Shown here: positions 35,247 to 45,477 of the stretch, piece by piece
How positions within the stretch are numbered: the stretch's first letter is position 1
How the letters are laid out: the number at the start of each line of letters is the position of its first letter
DNA from: Zea mays
Lineage: Eukaryota > Streptophyta > Magnoliopsida > Poales > Poaceae
Assembly (NCBI RefSeq): GCF_902167145.1
Contig: NC_050098.1
Location: forward strand, 33,412,501 to 33,476,500
Length of the DNA: 64,000 bases
Direction: 5' to 3'
Notes under the pieces: model-generated
Seen by the model: only the letters and a program-made list of their open reading frames with translations
The model's database searches: none
What the model was told of the DNA's origin: nothing
Translations under genes and position numbers: made by a program

Positions 35247-35784
35247 GACGATCCGCGATAGGATTAGTTTAGGCGGTTAAACTCCTATCTCCTCGCGTAT
35301 TTATCCCTCTAATATCGCGGGAGCTATTGGAGAACGCCTAGGAATGGGTCTAGACCTCCCCCCTATATATTTGTGGTATGATTGAAACACCAACAATCGA
35401 TCAAACAATCAATATATCTTTCGTTCTTTACATTTTGCCCTAGGAGTAGATAGTAACATAGTTTTCTCCCTCTAATCTTCACCTCTCTCCGGCTCTACGT
35501 CGTTTAGAGGCGTCTTGGGTGGCCTGCCGATCCCAAGGCAATCCCTAGGATCTCTTCACCCCGACTGGGTCCCTCCTAGGAGCGAGATCCAACCATCCAG
35601 GTGTTGTTGGTGAACTCCACCGCCTCTGCGCACGCTCGAACTGTGCGGCTTGTCGGCAGAAACCCTAGCCTCTTTGCCAGGTCAAGGACCGTCCGGCCCT
35701 CGGCCACGGATAGTTCGCTCTTTCATAGAGAGCACCGCCACCGGTACACATCATAGTGATTGGCGCCAACAGGTACACACCAGG
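35247..35784 (+). repeat. 3' part of an older gypsy LTR with primer binding site
   Basis: Begins with a GGACGATCC palindrome of the kind seen in maize Huck/Zeon-type LTRs. It has a TATA-like CCTATATATTTG (about 35362-35373), then a GC-rich leader, and TGGCGCCAAC at 35761-35770, a Tat-type primer site. It was cut on the left by the outer Sirevirus and on the right by Tat element 2 (target site CCAGG at 35780-35784). No coding region of this element is recognisable beyond 60425, so it is probably a truncated remnant. The family is a guess. Confidence 0.55.
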
Positions 35785-36413
35785 TGTTGGGAACTTGTTC
35801 TCAAATGCTTCGAATTAAGAACAAGGCAACATAAAATGTTAAATGTTAATGCCCTTCGTCCATTGAAGCATTATCTCCCCAAGGGTATAATGATCTTCGG
35901 AGAAGGTCGTGAACAAAGATCACGAAGGTCATACCTTCGTGATTAAAGTTATGAAATAATGAAAGATAAAATATATAAAAAATGAAACATGAAAAAATAA
36001 TATATCAAAACACTTAAACTTATTCACATATTTCATCATACAAACTTAAATATTAAAACATGACATTTAATCACATTTATACCTTCGTCTTGACAGAAGG
36101 CAACGATCCAAGTGTTGCGTGCAAGTGATTACAAGATTGGATGAACAGTACGGGGGTACTGTTCATCTATTTATAGGCACAGGATGCAGCCTGTGAGAAA
36201 TTATATTCATGCCCTTTACAAATGCTTACAATCATAATACAAGCTATCACGGGTCGATGGGTCATTTCATCTTTAAGTCGGTTCACTCCTTTGTCTTGAG
36301 ACATGTCACTATGCCGAAGCTTTATGGGTGATAGCTTCGGCACTGCTTTTTAGAGGATCTACCGAAGGTGTTTCTTCTTACAGGATCTTCGGCGACGGAG
36401 CATACCCCCAACA
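35785..36413 (-). repeat. Tat element 2, 3' LTR (left)
   Basis: 629 bp. Keeps a TATA box (minus strand CCTATAAATAG, about 36167-36177) with the nearby palindrome GAACAGTAC...GTACTGTTC. Nearly identical to 59837-60420 except for a deletion in the latter. Confidence 0.92.
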
Positions 36414-36901
36414 GTAGCCCTTCGCGGTGCTAGATCATTTTTCGTAATGAGCTTGATCTGTGAAAAAGTCTCCTAGGCTTTGGAGAACCGAAGATCCGAA
36501 AAACACCTTCCCTGAGCTCGTTGCCGAGAAACGATCACAAAATTTTGAGCACGAGATGGTCCCACCATGCAGCGGGTAAACGCATCCTGTCGATTCTCCT
36601 TCTCAGGTTCTGTGGCCCACCACTCAGTGAGTGTGGGCGACTGTTCGTCCGGTGCGGAAGACTTGACGATTCACCTCCCCACCTGCGGCACTATATAAAT
36701 AGACGGGTAGGTGTGAAGTTACCATAGCATTCATTGCTATTGCCCTGTTTTGCTGCCAAAAATTTGACCATAGCCAAAGCTTATTCGTCGCACTCAACCG
36801 AAGCACCGCTGTTGATTTTGCTTCGTTAAAAGAGGAAGAGCTTCCGGAAAATTAAAAAAAGTCAACAATTTCATAAAAAATTGTGAGAAATTCATCATCA
36901 A
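36414..36901 (+). promoter_or_regulatory. Promoter and leader of the Tat element 2 antisense gene
   Basis: Contains the repeat CGAAAAACACCTTCCCT (36497-36513), a TATA box CTATATAAATAG (36691-36702) and a 200-bp leader without any ATG before 36902. GC-rich upstream half, AT-rich leader, as in an ordinary plant promoter. Confidence 0.65.
36497..36513 (+). repeat. 17-bp direct repeat flanking antisense gene, copy 1
   Basis: CGAAAAACACCTTCCCT, identical to 40053-40069 in the same orientation, and the reverse complement of the core of the 20-bp repeat in Tat element 1. Confidence 0.78.
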
Positions 36902-39900
36902 ATGGCAAGGGTACGTTCCACTGCTAGAATTACACATGACGAAGAAAAAGTTGAAACTGCTGAGACCGCTCCGATTTCCGAAGTGATGAAACGGTCGGGG
37001 CTAGTAGTGTCGGAAGATGTTTCTGACGAAGGTGCACCTGCCGCTGAGGCTAAGCAGGTTGGTGCTGAGGAAGATGAATCTAAAGATGATTATAGTGTCG
37101 TGCCATCTAAACCCAGCCACCTGGAGTTTGGGAGGTCCACCATTACCGAAGATGATATGCCTAAGCTGATGAAGTTAGGCTATTTCAGTGAGGCCAAAAA
37201 GGAGCTAATTCACTTTGGCGGAGAGGAAATTACTCCGAAGCCGGAAAAGGATGAGGTGGTAGTCTTTAAAAGCTTCTTCAAAGCAGGATTAAGATTTCCT
37301 TTGAATGAGATGATTGCCGATGTTTTGAAGAAGTTTGGGATTTATCTTCATCAGCTAACTCCTAACGCCATCATTGGGCTTAGCGTCTACATATGGCCCC
37401 TCCGAAGCCAGGGGGTAGAACCGTTTGCCGAAGGCTTCTGCCGAGTACATGAGCTTCATTATCAAACAAAAGCTAGAGAAGATGGGCTGCACAAAAACTT
37501 CGGCTGCTACAATTTTGCTTATCACAAAGATGCGAAGTCTCCAGTTATCAACTATCATACCAAGTGGCCAGCTGGCTGGAATACTGAATGGTTTTATGTT
37601 AAAGTTGATGAGAAGAAGGAGAAGTTGGTTCAAAGCCCATTAGAACTAATCTTCAGAGAGACTAGGCCCTGGTGCGACATGAAACCGGAGAGTCCAAGCC
37701 AAATTGCACTGGGCGAATTTCAAGTTATTGCGGAGCACATTGGCACTAGGGATCTGGTGCAAGAATTCTTGGCTTTTAGAGTGTTCCCAGCTTTGAAAGA
37801 ATGGGACATGCCGAAGCGCAAAGGGGAAAAGAAAAAGAAGGAACTTGTTCGGTTGCCCTATTATTATAAATTCAAGAAACACTTCAAAGTACCTTGCCAA
37901 TAATGGTTAGACACGATTGAAGTTATGTGCAACGAGATCCTTGGGAATTATTCTAAAAAAGAAGATCAACTAATGACTGCAGCCTTCGGCACTCGTCCGA
38001 AGCGAAGGTTAAACCGGGTATTGGATGCTCTGAACTTTGAGTATCCTGACTATGAGCGACTGGACAGAGGTGCCGAAGGACAAAAGAGAAAGAGAGTTGC
38101 TAGCGTCCTGGATAAAGAGGCTACTAAATTGGTGAAAAAGGATGAAGAAACTTCGAAGAAAAGAAAATTAAGCCCTGAGCCGAAGATAACTGCTTCGAAG
38201 AAAAAGAAAGCTTCGGTTCTGAAACGAAAAACAACTGAAATTGAGGATGAAGCTCCTTCAACACCTCCTGCTATCGATGTAGAAGAAATTTTAAAGGTAA
38301 TGACTGAATCTTTGCCTGTCAAGATAAGTCCACTAGGGCCACATCTGACGAAGCTTTTTCAGAAGGAAAAGGAGCCTTCAGCAGCAAAGAAGCTAGATGA
38401 GCCGAAAAACGAAGAATTATTCGCGTAGTTGAAGTTATCGAGCAGACGCCGCCGCTAGCATCAGTGTCAAAGACTCTAGCTATTGAGAGCTCTGCTGCTG
38501 CCGAAGCTGCATCCGCCGAAGCCGAAAGTGCCGAAGCTGAAAGCGCTGAAGATGTGAATCTAGATGCCACGCTCTCTAAAATTGATACAATGCTTCTGGA
38601 TGCGGTCGCGGAAAAAACTGTTGTAGCTGCTGAAGAGATCCTAGGCACAGTGGCTGGAAAGGGAAAGGAGAAAATCGAGGATATTTCAGAAGAAGAGGAC
38701 TTCAACTTTCAAGATATACTTGGGCAAGAATTGACGAAGGCCGAAAAAGAAGAACTGAAAGAGTATGCTATATCTTGCGGGTACAAACCAGGCGCGTTAC
38801 TCTTCGGAGGAGTCAATGAAGAAAGCTTAGGATGCCTTCGGGACCACACTGGGGCGAAAGTTATCGGCACTATATCAAAGAGTGTTGGCCTCCCGAAGGT
38901 TGAAGCAGACCACAGCAGGTACCGGTGGCAACATATCGCCTGTAGCCTATTTTATGCTAACTTTAAGGTAAAATTCTTAACTTTTCATTGTTTTGATATG
39001 AAGATTGTTTCCTGATGAAGCTTATGTTATCAGAGCTTACTTCTAAGAAAAGTCTTGAGGATGCAACAAGACCTCGAGGACAAAAAGAACGAAGTTATAA
39101 TTGAGGGCCTGGAGAAGAAGATTAAAGACCATGAGGCTACTCTGGAAAAGAAAAACTTCGTACTTCAAACCATGGAAGGTTCACTGGCGGAAGCCTAGGC
39201 CGAAATTGCTAAATTGAATAGTGAACTCTCCATGGAAAAGAAAAATTTCGAAGCCAAACTCGAAGCTGAAGCTGAGAAAAATTCGAATTTGCGGAAATCA
39301 CTGAAAGATCTTTAAGAAAAATGCGTAGGCTTCAGCAACCGGTGCCTGCAACGGCTAAGACAGGTTTTCAACTCAGTTGGAGCCGGCGATGAGAAATTCA
39401 GTCCTTCGGTTGATAACCTGCCAGAAACCTTCGAGCATATTGAGGGCGAAGTTGATGCACTCGACGAAATTATAGGTGGACACGCCGATTTCTGCGCTCT
39501 ACTAGCTTCTCGGGGCACAGCTGTTGCCTTCATGAAATCTGGCTGTGAAGATGGAAAGATTGTCAACAGACCAAATTTTAACTTATCTCCGACATATTTA
39601 ATTGATATCCCTAGCCTAGCTCGGAGTATAGGAAACAAATTCATAACTCAAATTTGGGTAAAAGGCGGTCGAAAAATGGCTGGCGACGAAGCTCGAAGCC
39701 ACCTTAAGCCGGTAAAAAATTTATGCCTGTTACTTTACCTTCTCCTTGAAGTCTGCACTTCTCTTATACCGTTTTAATATGTACAGGATGATGATGTTGA
39801 AGAAAAATGAGCCGAAGCTTGACAGGTGATCCGAAGCTCAGATGATCCGAAGCTAAATGATGTCAAAGCTGAAGATGTTGCTAGAAAAATTCTAGAGAAA

Positions 39901-39921
39901 AATCTTGTAATATCATTGTAA
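36902..39921 (+). pseudogene. Tat element 2 antisense gene, two introns, H3-tail-like N-terminus
   Basis: ATG 36902 is the first ATG after the TATA box and opens MARVRSTARITHDEEK. Exon 1 runs to about 38967, intron 38968-39033, exon 2 to 39711, intron 39712-39786, exon 3 to TAA 39919-39921 (ends ARKILEKN...). Exon 1 has an acidic N-terminus, then the PF04195-like block (VVVFKSFFKAGLRFP, LHQLTPNAIIGLSVYIW; 37258-37393), a basic Lys-rich middle (38080-38240), an Ala/Glu repeat AEAASAEAESAEAESAED (38506-38558) and a coiled coil in exon 2. Intron positions match those of the gene at 15100-18242. Breaks: TAA at 37901-37903, a frameshift near 38420, stops in exons 2 and 3. Function unknown. An RNA genome copied from the opposite strand would not lose these introns. 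Confidence 0.78.
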
Positions 39922-40052
39922 AATATTTGTAATTTTAAGAATCAGATACTAATTATGTAAATTTGTGCATACTTTGTAATATATCTTTACCTTTTTGTCC
40001 ATGTATTGAACTGCTTTGCTGTGGACGAAACTAGCATTTTTTGAGCCGAAGG

Positions 40053-40069
40053 CGAAAAACACCTTCCCT
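40053..40069 (+). repeat. 17-bp direct repeat flanking antisense gene, copy 2
   Basis: Exact copy of 36497-36513, about 130 bp beyond the end of the antisense gene. Confidence 0.78.
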
Positions 40070-40185
40070 TCTTTTCGTACACAACGAAGCATGAAACTGC
40101 TTCTTTTTCTCTTTGTCGAAGCCTTATCTTTAGAGCCGAAGCATCCGCCTGTGTTATGATGATGATGATCCTATGTATGTCTAAA

Positions 40186-41796
40186 TCTCTACTACCTATT
40201 AAGATGGTAAGGGTAGGCTGCCCCATTCCGTGTTCTGCCATTCCCATTCCGTCCTCACTGCAAAGCCCATTCCCATTCCCAGCTGCCTGTCTTTCTCATT
40301 CCCCCTCCCTGCAAAGCCCATTCACATTTCCATTCTCGGCTATCACGTGTCTTTCTCATTCTCCCTCCCACAAAGCCTATTCCCATTCCCACGTGCATCC
40401 CACGCCTAGCTAAAATTAAATTAAAAAAACAGGCTCCAAGGGGATTCAAACCAGCGACCTCTCAAATAAATGTGTTTGTAGCTACCACTACACCACATGT
40501 GTGTTTATGTCTACATCTATTATAGTAAAAACATATAATACATCTCTCCCGAAGCCCACCTGCTACCCTTGCACAATGTGTAGTAGTAGATAAGTATCAC
40601 TGAGATTATTAAATTATATTTTTGGATTGAGGGAGTAGTATTTAAAGAAGAGCCTTGCATGCAATTTCTTTTGTTTGAATAATGTTTTCAACTTAAATAC
40701 TTTTTTTGCATGTGTAACATTTATTCTCCGTAATATTTTTCCATTTATCTAACTTATAAATCATTTTCATAAACCAATGCCAAAGGTGAATCCATGTTTC
40801 TTACTTGGAAACCCTGAACAAACACCACTAGCACGAGGCGCTCGCGTTGGCGTCGCTCACCGACGACGAGAAGAAACTTGGTGACTGCCAGTTCGACCTC
40901 TGGAAGCAGTCCTACATGGCCCATGCGCCGCTGTGTACGGCAAGCTCCGGCGCAGCCGCCGCTTGGACGTGGACCAGAGCGGCTGCACCGCGCTGTCCAT
41001 CGTCAAACATGGGGACCTCATGGTCGTCGCCAATATCGACGACTCTCAGGTTGTTCTGGGCAACGCAACCTACGACGACGCCATCACGTCGTCTAGCTCA
41101 TCATCCACCTGAAGCCTAACCTGCCACGTAAGTCGCTACTGACCGGCCATGAATTCTTGTGCGCTGGAATGACGACCATTGTTTTTGTTGTGTGAGTGTC
41201 CTCGAACAAGATGTATGTAGAGGAGTAGCACATCCGGTGGTGCAACGACCAGGTGTACTACCTCGCTGATGAGCCCGGGGTGCACTTCATTTGGCAGCCC
41301 AGCCAAGAGTGATCGGTACTCACCATATCGCGCGCGTTCGACGACTATTATATCAAGGATTGTGGCGTCATCTCGACACCGGAGGTGAGCATAGATGGAC
41401 CGACAACAATGACCACTCGCCATCGTCGGGGTACCTTTTGTGCCGGCCTGCCTTTAATTCTCTTCGCAAACACACACTTGCATTTTTTGTTTAAGCAAGC
41501 TTTTATGGTGGTGCGTGCCTGATGACTAACGATGTACGACGGAACTTCTACCGGCAGGTGTGGCACGTGCTCTCCAATAATGAGACCATGCAAATCATGA
41601 CATATATCGAAGTCTGCATGATACTGATGGTTGCAATGTAGTAGTGAAACAACTAAATTAAAATAACAAAATTTATGTATGGCTAGGATCACAAATGGAT
41701 TATGAAATATTTTCTTATAACAATATAAGACACATTTTGTATATAAGTTATCATGGTATTATATGTTCCCGTTGCAACGCACGGGTACTGACCTAG
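40186..41796 (+). mobile_element. Helitron (non-autonomous, gene-carrying)
   Basis: 1611 bp. Starts TCTCTACTACC and ends CTAG at 41793-41796, inserted between host A (40185) and T (41797) without duplication. A hairpin, CCCGT (41768-41772) with ACGGG (41781-41785), sits 7 bp before CTAG. These ends match the abundant maize Helitron class. No RepHel protein is present. It carries parts of a host PP2C gene. The left part (40200-40430) is CCATTCC/CTCCC-rich low-complexity DNA. Confidence 0.88.
40832..41599 (+). pseudogene. PP2C protein phosphatase gene fragment captured by the Helitron
   Basis: Three exons of a plant PP2C, with introns kept. Exon 1 (about 40832-41127): EKKLGDCQFDLWKQSYM, then after a frameshift SGCTALSIVKHGDLMVVAN, and the end LKPNLP before donor GTAAGT at 41128. 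Exon 2 (about 41214-41384): RWCNDQVYYLADEPGVH, then ISRAFDDYYIKDCGVISTPE before donor GTGAGC. Exon 3 (from 41558, after CGGCAG): VWHVLSNNETMQIM. These blocks follow the order of plant PP2C (GDSRAVLG, DEPGV, SRAFGD, VWDVLSN). The Asp of GDSRAVLG survives as IDDSQVVLG. Stops and a frameshift show it is dead. The W-x-QSY block suggests clade E-like PP2C; that is inference. Confidence 0.8.
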
Positions 41797-41858
41797 TAAA
41801 TGTTTATGAATGCAAATGTATGATGTAATGTGTCGTGCAAATGAATGTCCAAACACAC

Positions 41859-44800
41859 TGTCACACCCGGTTTTGGAGGTAAACCGAATGCGAACCATGT
41901 ACGTGCCAGGATCAGAACTCACGTACACAGCGATTACATAAATGAACATCATCACTCAATGCTCGAATAATAACATAAAAGAGTACTTATTACATCATAG
42001 AGTCATAGACATCCACATAGTCATTGTCTTAACAGGTAAATCAAAGTGCTAAGCGAAACGCAGTAAAGATAAGGCCTTCACAGGCAGCTGACTGGGGGTT
42101 GCCGCCAACCCACACCTAGAATTCATCGTAGTCTTGGAACTCCTAGAAGTCTCCTTCCACGGCTTCACCTTCTCCTGAGCAGTGGTTACAATGCGGACAA
42201 CCTGGTGTTTTGTGGTAAAGCAAGGATGAGTACACATCAACGTACTCAGCAAATGTCCCGTTTGGCTGAAGTGGACTAGCTTTATGTGGGGTTAGGCTCA
42301 AGCAGTTGCTTTTAGTTGGTCAGGTATTTATCATTAGTAGAAGCCAGATTTTAGCATTAACCAACCCGTAACCATTTCCTCATCGAGGAACATCATCATC
42401 ATAGTCGAACCGAAACCATATCATAGTCATTGCATCTCGAACCATCTGTATCTCTAATCAAAGAGGATCCCAAGGCTGCTCTTAACCGTGAGCACGGCTG
42501 ATATACCAGTTTCACTACCCTCTGCAGAGGTTGCACACTTTACCCATGAGTCATGATTCCCTTTCTACCCGGGGAGAGCTAATCCCCATTGACCACTACC
42601 TAGGTGGTCCGGCAGGGCATCACTACGTAGCTTTTACAAAGATTCCCTAGAGATCATAGCTGCCCGTTAGGTTTCTCCAGTTTGATAAACACAGTACCCC
42701 TCCCCGCAGGAGAGTGACTAACAAAGAGCAAAACGAAAGAACCTCGGCACTCAGCCTCGGCAGAGCAAGCACTGTGCCTGGACCCCATTGACGGCACGAC
42801 GGCTAAACAACTACACCTCTAGTTCATCTAATTAATCAGCTAAGGGCATCCCATTTCACCCTCATGGTTGCACTGTCATCCCGGGTGGTCTCTCAATGAA
42901 CCAGTCCTTACGGAGAGGTACTCAGGAAACAGCCTGAGCCCCCTAGAGTATCACAAGATCATCCACATCATCAGGATAACAGTATCATAAATAGTCACAT
43001 CATGTTCATTGATTATGTTAAAGCAATAGCAAAGTGCTAACCATAATAGCCCATAAGGTAATCAAGGATAAAGTAAAATGTAAAGCTAGTCAATCCTTAG
43101 GTTTCAAGTAAGTAATGCGGGGTAGTAAGTTATAAATGAATAGGACATAGTGGGACAGAGGACACTTGCCTTCACCAAACTGCTGCTCAGGGACTTCCTC
43201 TGCAACTGCCTCGGGAAACACAGACTGCTCGTTGTCTACGTAAAGCAATCATTCACACTATGCACTTGGGAAAATAACAAACAAAAACAATATACCAAAC
43301 ATATGCAGCAGAGAGAGGTCACATGTTCATAACAGAAAAGGGATAGGCACTCTAGTGTTCCCTAGGTCTGGGGTAGAGGACTATACAAAGTGATTCATTA
43401 TCCACTAATCAAGTTTAAGTCAGTGGTGGGATTAAATCACTACATGGTTTTAAGTTCCTAAATTTAGGTGTTTAAGTCCATAAACTTAAGTAATCCAACT
43501 TTCATTAAAGTCTACCAATTTCTAATTATCTCAAATAAGGTTCCAATAGTCTTAATCCTATCCTAGTGATTAACTATTAATTGATACATGGAAACAGCAG
43601 GGAAACATTGTTTAAATAGATATACAAAAACATAATGAGCATTTTGCAATTTGAAGCACCTCATTTGGAGTTCATATGACAAAGTTATGAATTTTACAAG
43701 TTTAGGGGTTAAAATTATACCCTAAGGACCTATTTTGAATTAAATAAAAGGTCCGAGGACCTAACTGCGAGAAACCAGGGACGGCGGGCGCAATTTCCAG
43801 AAAACAGGGGGGTTCTTTAAGAAAATGCGCGGGCGAAGGGGTATCGGGCGCCTACAGCCGTTGGATCTCAGATCGACGGCCAGGATTAGATCCCGCGGCG
43901 GGCGCGCGGGCGCGCGGCGGCGTGAGCGGCTGACAGGCGGGGCCGGGCGGGCAGCGCGGGCGCGGGGCTGACAGGCGGGGCCGGGCGGGCAGCGCGGGCG
44001 CGGGCGACTGGCAGGCGGGGCCCAACGGGCAGGGAGACGGGGTGAGGGGGCAGTGGGCCTGGGCCGCTGGATCTCCGGCGGACGGCCAGGGTTGGGTCCG
44101 GGCGAGTTGAATCAGGGCCGCCCGATCTGGGATGAACGGCGGGGATCGGGTGGGCAGCCTGGATCTTTCCTACGGCTAGCAGGGGCGGCGGCGCTCGCTC
44201 CCGCGGCGGAGGGCTCGCCGGAGACGAGGGGCGCGGGCGATTGGCGGGCCCCTGGGGCGATCCGAGTGGCCGGAAAAGTTGGGGAGGGCACGGAGGGTTC
44301 TCTGGTGGGGTCTGGGTCGGGGCAGAGACACCGGAGGGGGGCGGTTCACGGCGGAGCGGCTCGGCGGCGGGGTTACTCTACTCCGGCGAGGAATTGCAAG
44401 CGGCAGAGAGCAAAACAAAGGGCGATAGGGGCGGGAGAGGTTCTTTACCTCAAGGCGGGCTCCGGGGACTCCTCGGCGGCGACGGAGACGCGACGGTGGC
44501 CCGGGTCGACGGTGGCGGCTGCACGGCGGACGGCGGGTGAGCGCGGGCAGAGAGAAATAGGGAGGGGAAGGGGAAATTGGTGTGCGTTCCGGGTTGCGGA
44601 CGTCGGGGCGAAGCTCACCGTGGCAATGGACACGGCGGAGCTCCAACGGCGGCCGGGAACCGAGCTCGGAACGGCGGGGTTTACGGCGGCGGCGCTCTGG
44701 CGTGCGCACCGCGAGGGAGAGGTGGAAGAGGGGGCCGGTTGGTGCGCAAATGAGGGAGGGGGAGATGGCGAGCAAGGCTCGGGGCTCAAGTGGCCGAGGG

Positions 44801-45441
44801 CGAGGTGGGGCGAGCCCCACGCGCGACGTGGGCGCGGAGACCGCGGCACGCACGGCGGCGGTTACGCGAAGACGGAGAAGCTGACAAGCCGGGTCCGCGG
44901 CGCAGAGAGAGAGAAGAAAGCGGGTGCGGGCACGAGGGAAGCGGGACTGACGGGCCGGGCCCACGGGCAGAGAGAGAGGGAGGCGGGTGCGCGGAAGGCG
45001 GCCGCGCCGACAGGCCGGGCCCGCTGCGCAGAGAGAGGAGGGGGGGGGGAAAAGGCGCGCGCGCGAGGTGGGCCGACTGGGCCGAAAGGCCAAGGGGGGG
45101 CAGGGGAGTGGGCTTCTTTGCCTTTTTCTTTTATTCTGAATTGTTTTTCCCTTTTCTTTTTACTTTCCCTATTTGATTCAAATTCAAACAAGCCACAAAT
45201 TCAAACCAAAACTTCCAAGAATTATGCACCAAGCAAAAGTGAAATCTAGGGTTCAACCTGATGCAACAATTCATACTCCCTTAGGGTTTAACATAATAAA
45301 CTATAATTACAAATAAAATAAGCACTTATCTCCTATAGAAATGAGAAAGAAAAGAATGAGGAAGGATGAGAAAAGGAAGTAACACCTGAATTTGTGAATA
45401 TGAGCAAAGAAATTTTATACCCCCAAATTCAGGGTGTTACA
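41859..45441 (-). repeat. Chromovirus 2, 3' LTR (left)
   Basis: 3583 bp, TGTCACACC...GGTGTTACA in plus sense. The 1.3-kb block 43780-45110 is extremely GC-rich and gives long spurious frames on both strands. A stem (GAGTA 42228-42232 with TACTC 42243-42247) and a minus-strand acceptor-like CACCAG (at 42201-42206) correspond to the stem-loop block of chromovirus 1. Confidence 0.94.
43930..44028. repeat. GC-rich tandem repeat in 3' LTR of chromovirus 2
   Basis: About 36-bp unit built on GGCAGGCGGGGCCGGGCGG and GCAGCGCGGGCGCGGG, roughly two full copies plus part. The other LTR has one more copy. Confidence 0.75.
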
Positions 45442-45460
45442 AACCTATCCCCCCTTAAAA
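45442..45460 (-). other. Chromovirus 2 polypurine tract
   Basis: The minus strand reads AAGGGGGGATAGGTT directly before the 3' LTR. Confidence 0.8.
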
Positions 45461-45477
45461 GAATCTCGCCCCGAGAT

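Noticed and set aside
40847..41119. A 90-codon novel gene in the Helitron
   Set aside because: The protein is only partly in the PP2C frame; the DNA matches PP2C exon 1 with a frameshift.
44176..45093. Minus-strand ORF of 305 codons with Pro/Arg-rich repeats
   Set aside because: Same compositional effect; in the other LTR it is split into two frames.
44053..45249. Long plus-strand ORF (398 codons) in the left LTR of chromovirus 2
   Set aside because: It lies in very GC-rich DNA where stop codons are rare, is Arg/Gly/Ala-rich without domains, overlaps a 305-codon frame on the other strand, and is broken in the nearly identical right LTR.
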